The notes beneath the pieces were generated by a model. That model was not told where the DNA came from. It made no database searches and was given only the letters and a program-made list of their open reading frames with translations. Made by a program: the position numbers and the translations under genes. A DNA stretch of 64,000 nucleotides from Calditrichia bacterium. Its GTDB lineage: Bacteria > Calditrichota > Calditrichia > RBG-13-44-9 > J075. The stretch's first letter is position 1. Each line of letters starts with the position of its first letter. The stretch covers positions 62,001 to 126,000 of the forward strand of contig JANQRS010000032.1 in assembly GCA_028284445.1 (NCBI GenBank). The letters are read 5' to 3'. Of the stretch, positions 16,174-24,925 are shown piece by piece.

Positions 16174-17206
16174 GTGCGCTATCGGCAAAGAGGGTGCGTG
16201 GGCAGCGGCCGGCCCTACTGCCGTAGCGGTAACTGAAGTTTTGCCAATCACTGAAGAATCACTCAACAAAGCGATTGCAAAACTAAACTCTGAATATCTC
16301 GACGGCTCTGCTGAATATCAGAACGTACGAAACAGCTCTATCACTGCTGACGGCGATCTGACTATCGAAATGCAATACGATCAGATTGCAGGCGCGATTC
16401 AAGGCATTGACTTGCTGCTGCTTGCCTGTATGGGTGGGTCTGCAACCTACAATGCTGACCACACTCGCCTTGCCCCTACACTTCAAGTCACTCAGTCTCT
16501 CACCATTGCGATCAACAAAGGTGTGTCTGTGTGGGAACTCTCTGGCGCGAAAGTAAAGAGTTGGGAAATTAGTGCTGAGCCTGGTCAATCTGCAAAGCTG
16601 AAAGTCAGCTTCATCGGCTATGACCTCAAGCGCACAGGTGATGCGGGTATCGTTAACGCAGCAGCGGCGATCACAGCACTTGTGCCGACGAATGAGCCAA
16701 GCGCGATACAATTTGATGATCTGATTGCCCGCCTCAATGTGCATGGGGCAGCACTCGTTGCAGCAGATCAAATCTGCTTAAATGCCTTCACACTGTCGGT
16801 TGACAACAACCTCACAGATGCACGCTTCTGCACTCCGGTGAACGGCGGCAGCGCTGTGCATACCAAAGAGCCGAAGCGTAACGGAAAGCGCAAGGTTGAA
16901 CTGTCAATCACTATCGATGAATATGAAGTTGACACGTACTTCGACCGGCTCAATGGCAACACGCCTTTGCAGATCGATTTGAAATTCTCCCTTGGAGCTA
17001 CACAGGAATTTAATGTCTACCTGCCGCGTGTCTACGTGCTTGAAGGCACTGCACCCGTTTCCGGATCTGAACTGATTCAGCAGACCGTGAAATTTCAGGC
17101 ATATCGAAACGGCACAACCAATACAAACATGGCATACACGGACGCGACCGCGATCACGAGTGAATTTGCTATCGAAACTGAAAACGCCCGCACTGCGGCG
17201 CCGTAA
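16151..17206 (+). CDS. Major tail tube protein
   Basis: A 351-residue protein at the tube position. The fold cues are duplicated beta-sandwich blocks: QYDQIAGAIQGIDLLLLACM, VWELSGAKVKSWEISAEPGQ, LKVSFIGYDLKR, ELSITIDEYEVDTYFDRLNG and FNVYLPRVYVLEGTAPVSG. These match large tail-tube families of siphophages. It polymerises around the tape measure to form the DNA conduit. A paralogue follows at 17307; the last 60 residues of this protein align with residues about 400-450 of that one (YLPRVYVLEGTAPVSG against YFPQVKIMRGAAQVSG). Confidence 0.75.
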   Translation: MSQGFLAKCAIGKEGAWAAAGPTAVAVTEVLPITEESLNKAIAKLNSEYLDGSAEYQNVRNSSITADGDLTIEMQYDQIAGAIQGIDLLLLACMGGSATYNADHTRLAPTLQVTQSLTIAINKGVSVWELSGAKVKSWEISAEPGQSAKLKVSFIGYDLKRTGDAGIVNAAAAITALVPTNEPSAIQFDDLIARLNVHGAALVAADQICLNAFTLSVDNNLTDARFCTPVNGGSAVHTKEPKRNGKRKVELSITIDEYEVDTYFDRLNGNTPLQIDLKFSLGATQEFNVYLPRVYVLEGTAPVSGSELIQQTVKFQAYRNGTTNTNMAYTDATAITSEFAIETENARTAAP

Positions 17207-17225
17207 TCAGGCGAGGCAATCAAGG

Positions 17226-17294
17226 ATGATCAAGGTATTAGAGGAACTGTATTTCATAATCATTTCACTGATAATTACTGCATGCCTGCTTTAG
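17226..17294 (+). CDS. Possible leader peptide ending in a hairpin
   Basis: A 22-codon reading frame with CAAGG directly before the ATG. The predicted peptide starts MIKVLEELYFIII and is hydrophobic to the end. Its TAG stop lies at the edge of the loop of the perfect hairpin at 17281-17302, which sits directly before the ribosome site of the next gene. The geometry resembles translational coupling or attenuation. Coding status is unproven. Confidence 0.3.
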   Translation: MIKVLEELYFIIISLIITACLL

Positions 17295-17302
17295 CAGGCA
17301 TG
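17281..17302. promoter_or_regulatory. Perfect 9-bp hairpin before the second tube gene
   Basis: CATGCCTGC-TTTA-GCAGGCATG, immediately followed by GGGG and the ATG at 17307. It is stable, has no T-run, and abuts the only visible ribosome site. It could limit translation of the downstream gene relative to the major tube, or protect the 3' end of tube mRNA. Confidence 0.55.
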
Positions 17303-17306
17303 GGGG

Positions 17307-19595
17307 ATGAATAACTTGTCAGCAGGATTCGAAAGTAAATCAGCTTTAAAGCTGGAAACAGCCAAATTCGGGATACCAGGCAGCGCAGGCGTCGGGAATC
17401 AGATACACCTCATTAGTGAATCGATATCGATGCAGGCAAAGTCGCGTGTGGCTCAATATTCCGTGGGTGGTGGCTACGAAGTCGCAGCAGATCAGTCAGA
17501 GCGGGCATTCTCAGGCACGATTACGCTTGAGCCCTTTTACGGTGATGTGCTGCCGATCTTCATGCTGCTTGGCTATTCGCACAAAGACAAGTCACCGGTG
17601 AATAAAGGCTCAGGTGCATACCTCCACTATGTAGAGCCCGATTTCGACATCGCTGATAGATCGATAGACGTATTTGATTCTTCATCCCCCGCGAGTGTTC
17701 CCGCCGCAGGCTTCAGGCGGCGCGGGACACTCATAATTGATAAGACTACTACAATATGGCAGTTCACTTCAATGATGTTCAATTCCTGGCAAATGGACAT
17801 CAGGTCCGGAAAGCTAAAGCACAGATTTGCATTGCTTGCCCATCGCCTCGATTTGGGGCACGCGGCAAATGCAGTGCCGTCAGCGTGGACACTTCCGAAT
17901 TCCAATGAAATTGATTTTGCGGATGTAGTTATCAAGCTAAAACCGCAGGATCATTTCGTGATCACAGCGGCCAATGACACCTTGCAGATTAACACGACTG
18001 TCTCACACAGTTTGAACGTCGAAGCAGGGATCTATTCAGGTGAAGTGCTTGCACAGAAAATTCAACATCTCGCTAATGATCTTCCCTTCCCTGTTGGTGC
18101 GGGTAAATTTACTTGCGAATACATAGCGAACAGGAATCGTTTCAAGCTCGCCAACGCTGCTGTGGTGTTCGATGTCGCCACAACTGAGCTTGGCACTGTC
18201 ATAGGCTTTAACGCTGCTCAGACGCAGGCAAATACACAGATCAGCCCTGCTGACGCCCAGGTCACGGCAAGAGCGGCATTTACTGTTGCGGATCAGATCG
18301 AAGTCTCAAGCGCTGACGTGCGCTTCAAACGCTCTCTACAGTCGGCTGTTGAATCAATCTATAAGAATTTGCGCGGACAACCATTTGGAGGACAACGCGC
18401 AGTCGGTGGGACATTTCGCTTGCATGAATATGCTAGTGATGCTTTGATCATGGGATTCGAAAACGGCGTTGCCTATTCCATGGTACTTGAGTTCACCGGC
18501 GCTGAAATCGGCAGCGGTTTGAATGAGGAAATGAAAATCTATTTCCCGCAGGTAAAGATCATGCGCGGCGCTGCTCAGGTATCAGGACCGAAACAGGTCA
18601 GGCCGTCTTTCAGGTGGGTTGCCGAATCTCCAACACGCCCAAATTTACGCGATCACTTCCATGCAGAATATCGAATCAGGGAATTGCCGGGCGCCCCGTT
18701 CACGTCGCCCGGGATTGGGCAGTATAAAGGCACAATCTACATCGTCACGAACAGCACAGAAGCCACGAACCCCGCTTCGCTTCGCAGTCTTAATCATTCG
18801 ACAGGGGTATGGACGCAAGCAGGTGCAGACGTTGCTTTCCGCTCCTATTGGTGCATGCAGGAATATAAAGGCAATCTCTACGTCGGAAGCTCTACAGGAG
18901 ATATCCGCGTTTGGGATGGGACAAACCTCACGCTATCCGTTGACACTGCCGGCAGCGGTAATCATATCGCTATGCGTGTCTACAATGACAATCTTTATTC
19001 AATGGATTTCGACGACGGTGAAGTGTGGCAATTTGACGGCACGACATGGACACAATCAATCGATGTGCCCGACCGCGCCTATGCTATCGAGGTATTCAAC
19101 AACAAACTGTGGCTAGTCTCGAAAACTGCCGCACAACTATTTGAGCTTCGCAGCTTTGACGGCACGACATGGACAACCGACGCCACCAATCTAGGCACTC
19201 AAACTTCTTTCACCTATGGCGCTCTTGCAGTGCATAACGGGCATCTTTACGCCGCTGCAGACACTACGATAAAACGCTTCGATGGCACTACCTGGGAAGA
19301 CTTACCGGCAGCAGGAATCAACATCAAGTGGATAAAAAGCTTTCAGGGCAATCTATATCTGTGGGAGAGAGCCACACCCGGCACACTTCACATCTATGAC
19401 ACTATCGGCAAGACATCATATCAAATCGCTGACGGTTCATTTGTCGGTGACGTGCAAGGCTTTCAGGGCCTCCCCTTTGTCTTCAATAATCACCTTTTTT
19501 GGAGCAACAACACATCAACAATAAAGATGCTGTCACCCATCAAAGAAATGTTGGTGACTATCCAAAATCGAAACACTTCAAACCCCTTACTCTAA
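17307..19595 (+). CDS. Tail tube paralogue with inserted domain and beta-propeller
   Basis: A 762-residue protein. Residues 1-200 and 335-450 form a second tail-tube-like protein (YEVAADQSERAFSGTITLEP; LRGQPFGGQRAVGGTFRLHE; IYFPQVKIMRGAAQVSG), clearly related to the 16151 product. Residues about 210-315 are the inserted module also present in the connector. From about 470 a Kelch/propeller-like repeat array starts: blades such as YKGTIYIVTN, GNLYVGSSTG, NNLTL-type turns and a recurring FDGTTWT motif, about five or six blades of roughly 45 residues. The propeller could project from the tail and bind carbohydrate or receptor. The gene is preceded by a strong hairpin. A tube subunit with a 300-residue propeller is unusual. 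Confidence 0.65.
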   Translation: MNNLSAGFESKSALKLETAKFGIPGSAGVGNQIHLISESISMQAKSRVAQYSVGGGYEVAADQSERAFSGTITLEPFYGDVLPIFMLLGYSHKDKSPVNKGSGAYLHYVEPDFDIADRSIDVFDSSSPASVPAAGFRRRGTLIIDKTTTIWQFTSMMFNSWQMDIRSGKLKHRFALLAHRLDLGHAANAVPSAWTLPNSNEIDFADVVIKLKPQDHFVITAANDTLQINTTVSHSLNVEAGIYSGEVLAQKIQHLANDLPFPVGAGKFTCEYIANRNRFKLANAAVVFDVATTELGTVIGFNAAQTQANTQISPADAQVTARAAFTVADQIEVSSADVRFKRSLQSAVESIYKNLRGQPFGGQRAVGGTFRLHEYASDALIMGFENGVAYSMVLEFTGAEIGSGLNEEMKIYFPQVKIMRGAAQVSGPKQVRPSFRWVAESPTRPNLRDHFHAEYRIRELPGAPFTSPGIGQYKGTIYIVTNSTEATNPASLRSLNHSTGVWTQAGADVAFRSYWCMQEYKGNLYVGSSTGDIRVWDGTNLTLSVDTAGSGNHIAMRVYNDNLYSMDFDDGEVWQFDGTTWTQSIDVPDRAYAIEVFNNKLWLVSKTAAQLFELRSFDGTTWTTDATNLGTQTSFTYGALAVHNGHLYAAADTTIKRFDGTTWEDLPAAGINIKWIKSFQGNLYLWERATPGTLHIYDTIGKTSYQIADGSFVGDVQGFQGLPFVFNNHLFWSNNTSTIKMLSPIKEMLVTIQNRNTSNPLL

Positions 19596-19607
19596 GGAGA
19601 AATAACG

Positions 19608-19931
19608 ATGAAAAATCAACTGATCAAGGCAGATTACGTGCGTGATGATGTCGCAAATGTAGAGTTTGATTTGAACGGTAAACGCCACGTGATGGCAGTC
19701 AGCCTGTCCGGATGTGAGCAGTGGCTAGAAACTTACCCTAACAAGAAAGCGGATATGTACAAGGTGCATCAAGAAGCGCTCAAACATGCAAGGAAATGTG
19801 TAACTGATGCAAAGAAGCAAGCAGCAGAAGCCGCAGCAAAGGCAGCGCAAGCCGCTGAATCGACAACCGATGCAAGCGGCAATATCTCTGCTGAGTTGAA
19901 CGTCGCCTCGGCAGATTCCAAAGCCAACTAA
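19608..19931 (+). CDS. Small tail-region protein with Ala-rich tail
   Basis: A 107-residue protein with AAGGAG 7 nt upstream. Residues 1-60 seem folded (VEFDLNGKRHVMAVSLSGCE, then a helix with KADMYKVHQEALKHARKC). Residues 65-107 are Ala/Ser/Lys low complexity (AAEAAAKAAQAAESTTDASG). Its place before the tail chaperone suggests a role in tail assembly, but no family is recognised. Confidence 0.55.
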   Translation: MKNQLIKADYVRDDVANVEFDLNGKRHVMAVSLSGCEQWLETYPNKKADMYKVHQEALKHARKCVTDAKKQAAEAAAKAAQAAESTTDASGNISAELNVASADSKAN

Positions 19932-19966
19932 TCACATCTATCAACAATCATCAAGGGGATGAAAAC

Positions 19967-20311
19967 ATGAAAGTCCAATTAGTACGGAATACTGAAAAGC
20001 TCAAAATCGAAATCGGTGATAGCACGTTTTTCTATCGCCGGATTTTGGACAAAGAAAAGAATGAAATTGCAGCCAAGCACACCAAACTAGGCTTGACCAA
20101 TTGGGAAGCAGCGGGCATGGAAATGGTCAAGCTGTGTTTGATTGGCTGGAAAAACGTGCATGATGAAGGAACGGTCATCGAGTTTGACAAGTCACTGATT
20201 GATTTTCTGCCCGGCACTGTCTTGAAAATGATCTTGCCCCTGCTGGATAGTATCGACGGAGAACGCGAGGCGAAGACTACAAAAAACTCGCCGGCCGCGC
20301 CAAAGTCCTAG
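19967..20311 (+). CDS. Tail assembly chaperone, short form (gpG-like)
   Basis: A 114-residue protein with AAGGGGA upstream. It begins with beta strands (KVQLVRNTEKLKIEIGDSTF) and continues with helices (LGLTNWEAAGMEMVKLCLIG; SLIDFLPGTVLKMILPLLDS). Its position between tube genes and tape measure is that of lambda G. The last codons contain a canonical -1 slippery heptamer, and the -1 frame stays open for 135 more codons. The short form chaperones the tape measure during tail assembly. Confidence 0.75.
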   Translation: MKVQLVRNTEKLKIEIGDSTFFYRRILDKEKNEIAAKHTKLGLTNWEAAGMEMVKLCLIGWKNVHDEGTVIEFDKSLIDFLPGTVLKMILPLLDSIDGEREAKTTKNSPAAPKS

Positions 20312-20316
20312 CGGCC
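20281..20316 (+). promoter_or_regulatory. Programmed -1 ribosomal frameshift signal
   Basis: The heptamer A AAA AAC (20281-20287) is in the correct phase: codons of the short chaperone read ACA AAA AAC. After a 5-nt spacer a 6-bp all-GC stem follows: GGCCGC (20293-20298) pairs with GCGGCC (20311-20316) across a 12-nt loop. Slippery site, spacer and stem match the standard -1 frameshift design used by tail chaperones. The zero-frame stop is at 20309-20311, inside the structure. Confidence 0.8.
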
Positions 20317-20694
20317 TTAAAGACCGTTTCCAACAATCACTGCGTGAAATGTCGTGCGCGATGTGCGAAGGCAGATAAGGACGTGCCCTGTATCGCGCAG
20401 GGCTTCTGCCACTTGACACATCAGCACCCGGAATTTCCGGATTATCCTATGGCAATGACAGTCGAATCGAAATACGTCATTGATTCCTGGGAAGAAATAA
20501 CAGCGATCAGCCGGACCGAAAGATATGATTTCGTGAGGGGCGATGAGCACTACTATTCCTACTTGCCCACTCTCGAAAAACTTGAAGTCTGGATGAGCAC
20601 AAATGATTGGGACTACTCGCCAGTAACGGAGAATGAGTTCCTGAAGTGGATAACAATTTTCCACAGTCACTATACAAGCAATTTGAGGAAGTAG
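20287..20694 (+). CDS. Frameshift extension of the tail chaperone (gpGT-like)
   Basis: The -1 frame from the slippery site continues as LAGRAKVLAALKTVSNN and then a Cys/His-rich segment (CVKCRARC, CIAQGFCHLTHQH) to a stop at 20692, giving a fusion of about 242 residues (107 + 135). A GTG at 20344 could start this part alone, but it has no ribosome site. The cluster of six cysteines suggests zinc binding in the T half; lambda T has no comparable cluster as far as I recall. The T half should contact the tube protein while the G half coats the tape measure. Confidence 0.7.
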   Translation, partial: LAGRAKVLAALKTVSNNHCVKCRARCAKADKDVPCIAQGFCHLTHQHPEFPDYPMAMTVESKYVIDSWEEITAISRTERYDFVRGDEHYYSYLPTLEKLEVWMSTNDWDYSPVTENEFLKWITIFHSHYTSNLRK

Positions 20695-20697
20695 AGC

Positions 20698-23600
20698 ATG
20701 GCCAGCGAAGCCGTCGTCACACTAACCAGCAGAGATGAAACCGCCAAGGGTGTCAAATCTGCGAAGGCCAATTTCAGAAGCCTTTCGAAAGATGTTGAAA
20801 AGCTGTCTGTCGGTCAAGTCGCTGCGCTCGGCGGTATCGGTATCGCCGTTCAGCAATCCGTGCAACGCTTTGCTGAATTCGACAACCAGGTGCGCGAAAT
20901 CGGCACCTTGCTTGATGATGTCACAGACAATTCACTCAATGTGATGGGTGAAGAAATCAAGGATCTTTCCATCGAGTTTGGGCAGAACATCGATAGGATG
21001 GCGAAAGCGAGATATGATGCTATATCAGCAGGCTTTTCCGGCGCTGCCGATTCCGCTCTCCTGCTCGAAAACGCATCTAAGCTTGCCGTGGGTGGTGTTA
21101 GTGAAGTATCGCGCACCACAGACGTGCTCACGTCGATTTTGAACAGCTATAATAAGACGGCGCAGGAATCTGGCAAAGTGTCCGACATCCTCTTCACGAC
21201 TGTGCGCCTCGGCAAGACGACGATCAATGAACTTGCCAGCGGTATGGGTACTGCAGCAGCGATTGCTCCAACGCTTGGTATCGAGTTCGAGGAATTGTCA
21301 GCAGCAGTCGCCACACTCACCGCAGGCGGTCAATCCACAGGCGAAAGCATCACGGCAATGACAGGCACAATGACGGCCTTCTTATCCCCTTCTAAGGCAA
21401 TGCAAGCCCGCTTGAATGAATTGGGATTCGAAACGGGTGCCGCTGCTGTCAAATCACTTGGCTTCAATGAAGCTCTGAAAGCTGTGACTGAAGGTGCAAA
21501 CGAAGCTGAGAAAGCAGCACTCTTCCCGAACATCCGCGCAATGCGGGCTGTATTTCCGCTTGTCGGCTCTGCAGCCAAAACATATGAAGAAAACCTGCTT
21601 GAGATGAACAAGGCAGCAGGTGCTACAGATGTAGCATTTGAGAAGATCGCGTCCGGCCCTGCCTTCCGTCTCAACCAAACAATGGCCCGCGTCGAGAAGC
21701 TTACTATCGAAGTGGGGGAAGCCTTACTGCCGCTTGTCGAAAAAGTGCTTGATGGCGTCGAGGCTTTCACGGATCTCTCAGAAGGTACACAACAATTCGT
21801 TGTTGTAGGCAGCGCTGCAATCCCGGTTGTCAAATCCTTGTTCAATGTTGTCGGTTCACTAATAGGTGTCGTGCGGACATTGGGTGCATTAACGGGCCCG
21901 ATCGGTGCTGCTTTAGCGGGCATCGGAACCGTTGCAGCTCTGTTTGTTGAATATGAATTGGAGGTGGCCGCAGCCAGGCGCGAAACAGATGAATTCATCG
22001 CATCGATTCGAGGCTTCTCACTTGAGCAGATCGATTCAGAAGTAGAGAAAGTCAATGCGCAATTAGTATCTGCCGAATCGCAGATTGAAAAGTATGACTC
22101 AACGCTGAACGCTATCGCAGCGAACCAAAGTGAAACCGGCAAGCTGCTAATCAAGCCTTTTGAGTTGGTAGCTGATCAGATCGGCGAACTGATCAAATCT
22201 TCGTCAAATGCAGAATTTGTAGTTTCAAGTCTGTTTGGCCTTGTCGGTATCGAATATGAGAAGCTAAAGAAACAGGGACTTGAATTAGGCGTGCTCCTGG
22301 TAGCGCCGTTCCGGTTTGCGAGCCAGGCACTTGAAGAATTTATCGATAGCGGTTTTGATCTTCAGAGGCTTGGTGAAATTTGGGATTCTGTTTTTGAATC
22401 CCCTATCGCACAGGTGCAACTCGAAGAAGTTCAAAAGAGAATTGACGCTCTGAACTTCGAACGCTTTCGGGCAGGCCTACGTGAGTTGTCACTTGCTGAA
22501 CTTGAAAGCGAATTGATTGCGACAAATGATGTCATCAATCAGCTAGAAGAATCCGTCAAGAAATACACCAAAGAACAAGAAGAAATCGGGAATCTGCAAA
22601 ACGCTTCGCAGATCGAAGAACTTTCAGCCAAGCTTGAAACACTGCTTGCCAAAGAGCAGGCAATCACAGCAGAGATCAAGCGTCAGAAGGCAGAACGCAA
22701 CACAGACAATGAGGGCGGGGGTGATTCTCCGTCAAGTGGTGCTGTCAGGCTGGCTGTCGTGCCGGATTTCACCGCGTTCGCTAACGGGTTTTCGGATCTA
22801 AAAGAATCTCTGCAAAACGAAATAGCAGAATTGCAAGCAAACATCGCGCTAGATGATGGCGTCGGCATCGACACGGCAAAAGACCGTGAGCAGCTTGAGC
22901 AACTACAGGCCAAACTCGGCAACCTTGACCAGACTTTCCTGAACGTCGCTCGCCAAGAACTCAATATCGAGATACCTGAAGACATCGCAGATAATATCGG
23001 CGCAATCGATCAGTTAATAGCTGAAGTTGACAGCCGGATAACCGACCCACGAAAATTTGGCATTGATACTGATGAAGGTCAAGAGGCGTTGCTTGCATTC
23101 CGTGACTTCATCACCCAAAACAACAGTGAATTGTTGGATCTCTACGAAGACGACGTGGAGAACTATGCAGCATCAAGGGCGCGTCAGCGTGAGGAATCAA
23201 TACTGCATCAGGATATGCTGAAGGAGTTTAAAGACCAGTATATGCTCGATGAGTTTGACAGAGAGATGCAGCATTTGGAAGAGTTGCGCAACCTGCTTAT
23301 TGAGCATGGAATAGCGACAGAAGAGATTGAAAGAACTATCGGTCAACGGCAACTGCAGATAGACATTGCGAAATGGGCAAAGCGTGTTCAGATAGCAGCC
23401 AATGCTGCAAATCAAATTTTCTCTGTGGCAGTCAGGATAGGGCAAGACACTAAAGAGCGTCTTCGCAAAGACCTTGATGAAAAACTATCCCTGGAAGAAA
23501 GGAGCTATCAGCGGAGAGAAGCGGCACTTAGAAAAAAGTTAACTGTCGACGGCAAACTCACGGCCAAAGGGCAACAAGAGATTGAGAAGCTAAAGCAGTC

Positions 23601-24546
23601 TCATGAGGCAAAGAAAGATGCAATAAGAAAAAGTGCTTTAGAACGAGAGAAAGCGGAGTTAAGCAAGTTCAAAGCGGTGAAAGTCGCCCAAGCCATTTCA
23701 AACACCGCGCTTGCAGTCACGCGGGCATTGTCATTGCCTTGGCCGTTGAATCTCGCGATCGCTGCAACGGTCGGCGCATTAGGGGCCGTCGAGGTATCAA
23801 GGATCGCTGCACAGCCATTTCAAGAAGGTGGTATTGTTCAGCTTCCGGACGGCGGGAAAGTTCCTAACAGGCCAATCAATAGGCAGTTAACCACATTCGT
23901 GCCTCAAGGAACAGATAGCGTGCCCGCTATACTGACGCCAGGCGAAGCAGTGATAAACAAATCACAGTTTGCAAAAAACAGGGATATCGTACAACGCATT
24001 CTCGCAGGTGAAATCATTCAGCCTCAGCCCGCTAATCCATTTGAAGATGGAGGCTTTCTAAAAGCACAATTCCTTTTTCACCACCCTTTAACCTCTCGTT
24101 TCGGCTTCTACAAGTTTGACCCGCAGGGCACAGATACTGTGCCAGCATTATTGCCGTCCGGCGTCGCAGTTGTGAGCAAGCCGAAATTTGATAAAAACCG
24201 CGATATCATCGAACAGATTCTTGCAGGTGAGCAGGTAAGACCGGCGACCCCGTTTGTTGATGGCGGCATTGTCGGCGATGATGATGCACTGCCGGCATCA
24301 GGTTCCCTATCTGAAAGGGGCGATGATTTCTTGCTGCCTCCTGAAGTCGTCACTGAAGGCCCCGCGCAAGGTGAAGCGCCGCCGCAAATCATCAATAATA
24401 TGACCGTCATCTTCAATGGCTTCACTGATGATACAGCACCGCGAATCATGGACACTCCGCAATTTATCCGCACGTTCGGTGACATGGTCAACAACGGGCA
24501 GATCCGGATTGTAATCAATAACGAGCAAGCGGAGGTATTGACATGA
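20698..24546 (+). CDS. Tail tape measure protein
   Basis: A 1282-residue protein with AGGAAG upstream. The N-terminal third has the TP901-type tape-measure core (RDETAKGVKSAKANFRSL; SGMGTAAAIAPTLGIEFEEL; LTAGGQSTGESITAMTGTM). Hydrophobic Gly/Ala stretches occur near residues 375-425 and 1000-1040, and long coiled coils lie between 620-690 and 820-1000. The C-terminal part has two copies, about 90 residues apart, of a motif starting PQGTD(S/T)VPA and ending KNRDI(V/I).(Q/R)ILAGE. Length sets tail length; at about 0.15 nm per residue the tail would be near 190 nm. It overlaps the next gene as ATGA. Confidence 0.9.
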   Translation: MASEAVVTLTSRDETAKGVKSAKANFRSLSKDVEKLSVGQVAALGGIGIAVQQSVQRFAEFDNQVREIGTLLDDVTDNSLNVMGEEIKDLSIEFGQNIDRMAKARYDAISAGFSGAADSALLLENASKLAVGGVSEVSRTTDVLTSILNSYNKTAQESGKVSDILFTTVRLGKTTINELASGMGTAAAIAPTLGIEFEELSAAVATLTAGGQSTGESITAMTGTMTAFLSPSKAMQARLNELGFETGAAAVKSLGFNEALKAVTEGANEAEKAALFPNIRAMRAVFPLVGSAAKTYEENLLEMNKAAGATDVAFEKIASGPAFRLNQTMARVEKLTIEVGEALLPLVEKVLDGVEAFTDLSEGTQQFVVVGSAAIPVVKSLFNVVGSLIGVVRTLGALTGPIGAALAGIGTVAALFVEYELEVAAARRETDEFIASIRGFSLEQIDSEVEKVNAQLVSAESQIEKYDSTLNAIAANQSETGKLLIKPFELVADQIGELIKSSSNAEFVVSSLFGLVGIEYEKLKKQGLELGVLLVAPFRFASQALEEFIDSGFDLQRLGEIWDSVFESPIAQVQLEEVQKRIDALNFERFRAGLRELSLAELESELIATNDVINQLEESVKKYTKEQEEIGNLQNASQIEELSAKLETLLAKEQAITAEIKRQKAERNTDNEGGGDSPSSGAVRLAVVPDFTAFANGFSDLKESLQNEIAELQANIALDDGVGIDTAKDREQLEQLQAKLGNLDQTFLNVARQELNIEIPEDIADNIGAIDQLIAEVDSRITDPRKFGIDTDEGQEALLAFRDFITQNNSELLDLYEDDVENYAASRARQREESILHQDMLKEFKDQYMLDEFDREMQHLEELRNLLIEHGIATEEIERTIGQRQLQIDIAKWAKRVQIAANAANQIFSVAVRIGQDTKERLRKDLDEKLSLEERSYQRREAALRKKLTVDGKLTAKGQQEIEKLKQSHEAKKDAIRKSALEREKAELSKFKAVKVAQAISNTALAVTRALSLPWPLNLAIAATVGALGAVEVSRIAAQPFQEGGIVQLPDGGKVPNRPINRQLTTFVPQGTDSVPAILTPGEAVINKSQFAKNRDIVQRILAGEIIQPQPANPFEDGGFLKAQFLFHHPLTSRFGFYKFDPQGTDTVPALLPSGVAVVSKPKFDKNRDIIEQILAGEQVRPATPFVDGGIVGDDDALPASGSLSERGDDFLLPPEVVTEGPAQGEAPPQIINNMTVIFNGFTDDTAPRIMDTPQFIRTFGDMVNNGQIRIVINNEQAEVLT

Positions 24547-24923
24547 TCATTTTCAGGAAAGCAGGACTTTCGGATCTGACGCTTGAACGCGGCGCATTGT
24601 TTCCGATGCGCAACCCTATCGAAAAGAATCAATATAGATACCTCACTGAATCGGGCAACGCCAAAGTGTATACCCAAAGCGGTGAACATGAAACGCTCGT
24701 GCTAAAGTTTCAAGGGCTTTCCCGTGACAACTATGACGGCACTGTGAACGGTTTGAAAACCTGGCTCAAAGCATCACAAATCAATTGGGCTGAGAACGCA
24801 TTCACGTTGATCGATTCAGACCAAAGAGAACTCACCGTGCGGTACTGGGCAGATAACTTCGATATGCCGCCCGCTTCCTTTAATCGATACGATGTCACAC
24901 TAACATTGAAGGTCGAGGGCTAA
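24543..24923 (+). CDS. Distal tail / tail-tip-associated protein
   Basis: A 126-residue, beta-rich protein (KVYTQSGEHETLVLKFQGLS; FTLIDSDQRELTVRYWADNF; NRYDVTLTLKVEG). Its start overlaps the tape measure stop as ATGA. Gene order places it at the lambda M/distal-tail position, where a small hub adaptor is expected. The family cannot be named from sequence alone. Confidence 0.55.
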   Translation: MIIFRKAGLSDLTLERGALFPMRNPIEKNQYRYLTESGNAKVYTQSGEHETLVLKFQGLSRDNYDGTVNGLKTWLKASQINWAENAFTLIDSDQRELTVRYWADNFDMPPASFNRYDVTLTLKVEG

Positions 24924-24925
24924 GG

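Noticed and set aside
20344-20694. Independent 116-aa gene starting at GTG 20344
   Set aside because: No ribosome site is present, the frame is open upstream to the slippery heptamer, and the -1 relation to the chaperone is exact.
21330-22154. 274-aa minus-strand frame inside the tape measure gene
   Set aside because: A Ser/Ala-rich shadow of the tape measure coding sequence with no family features.
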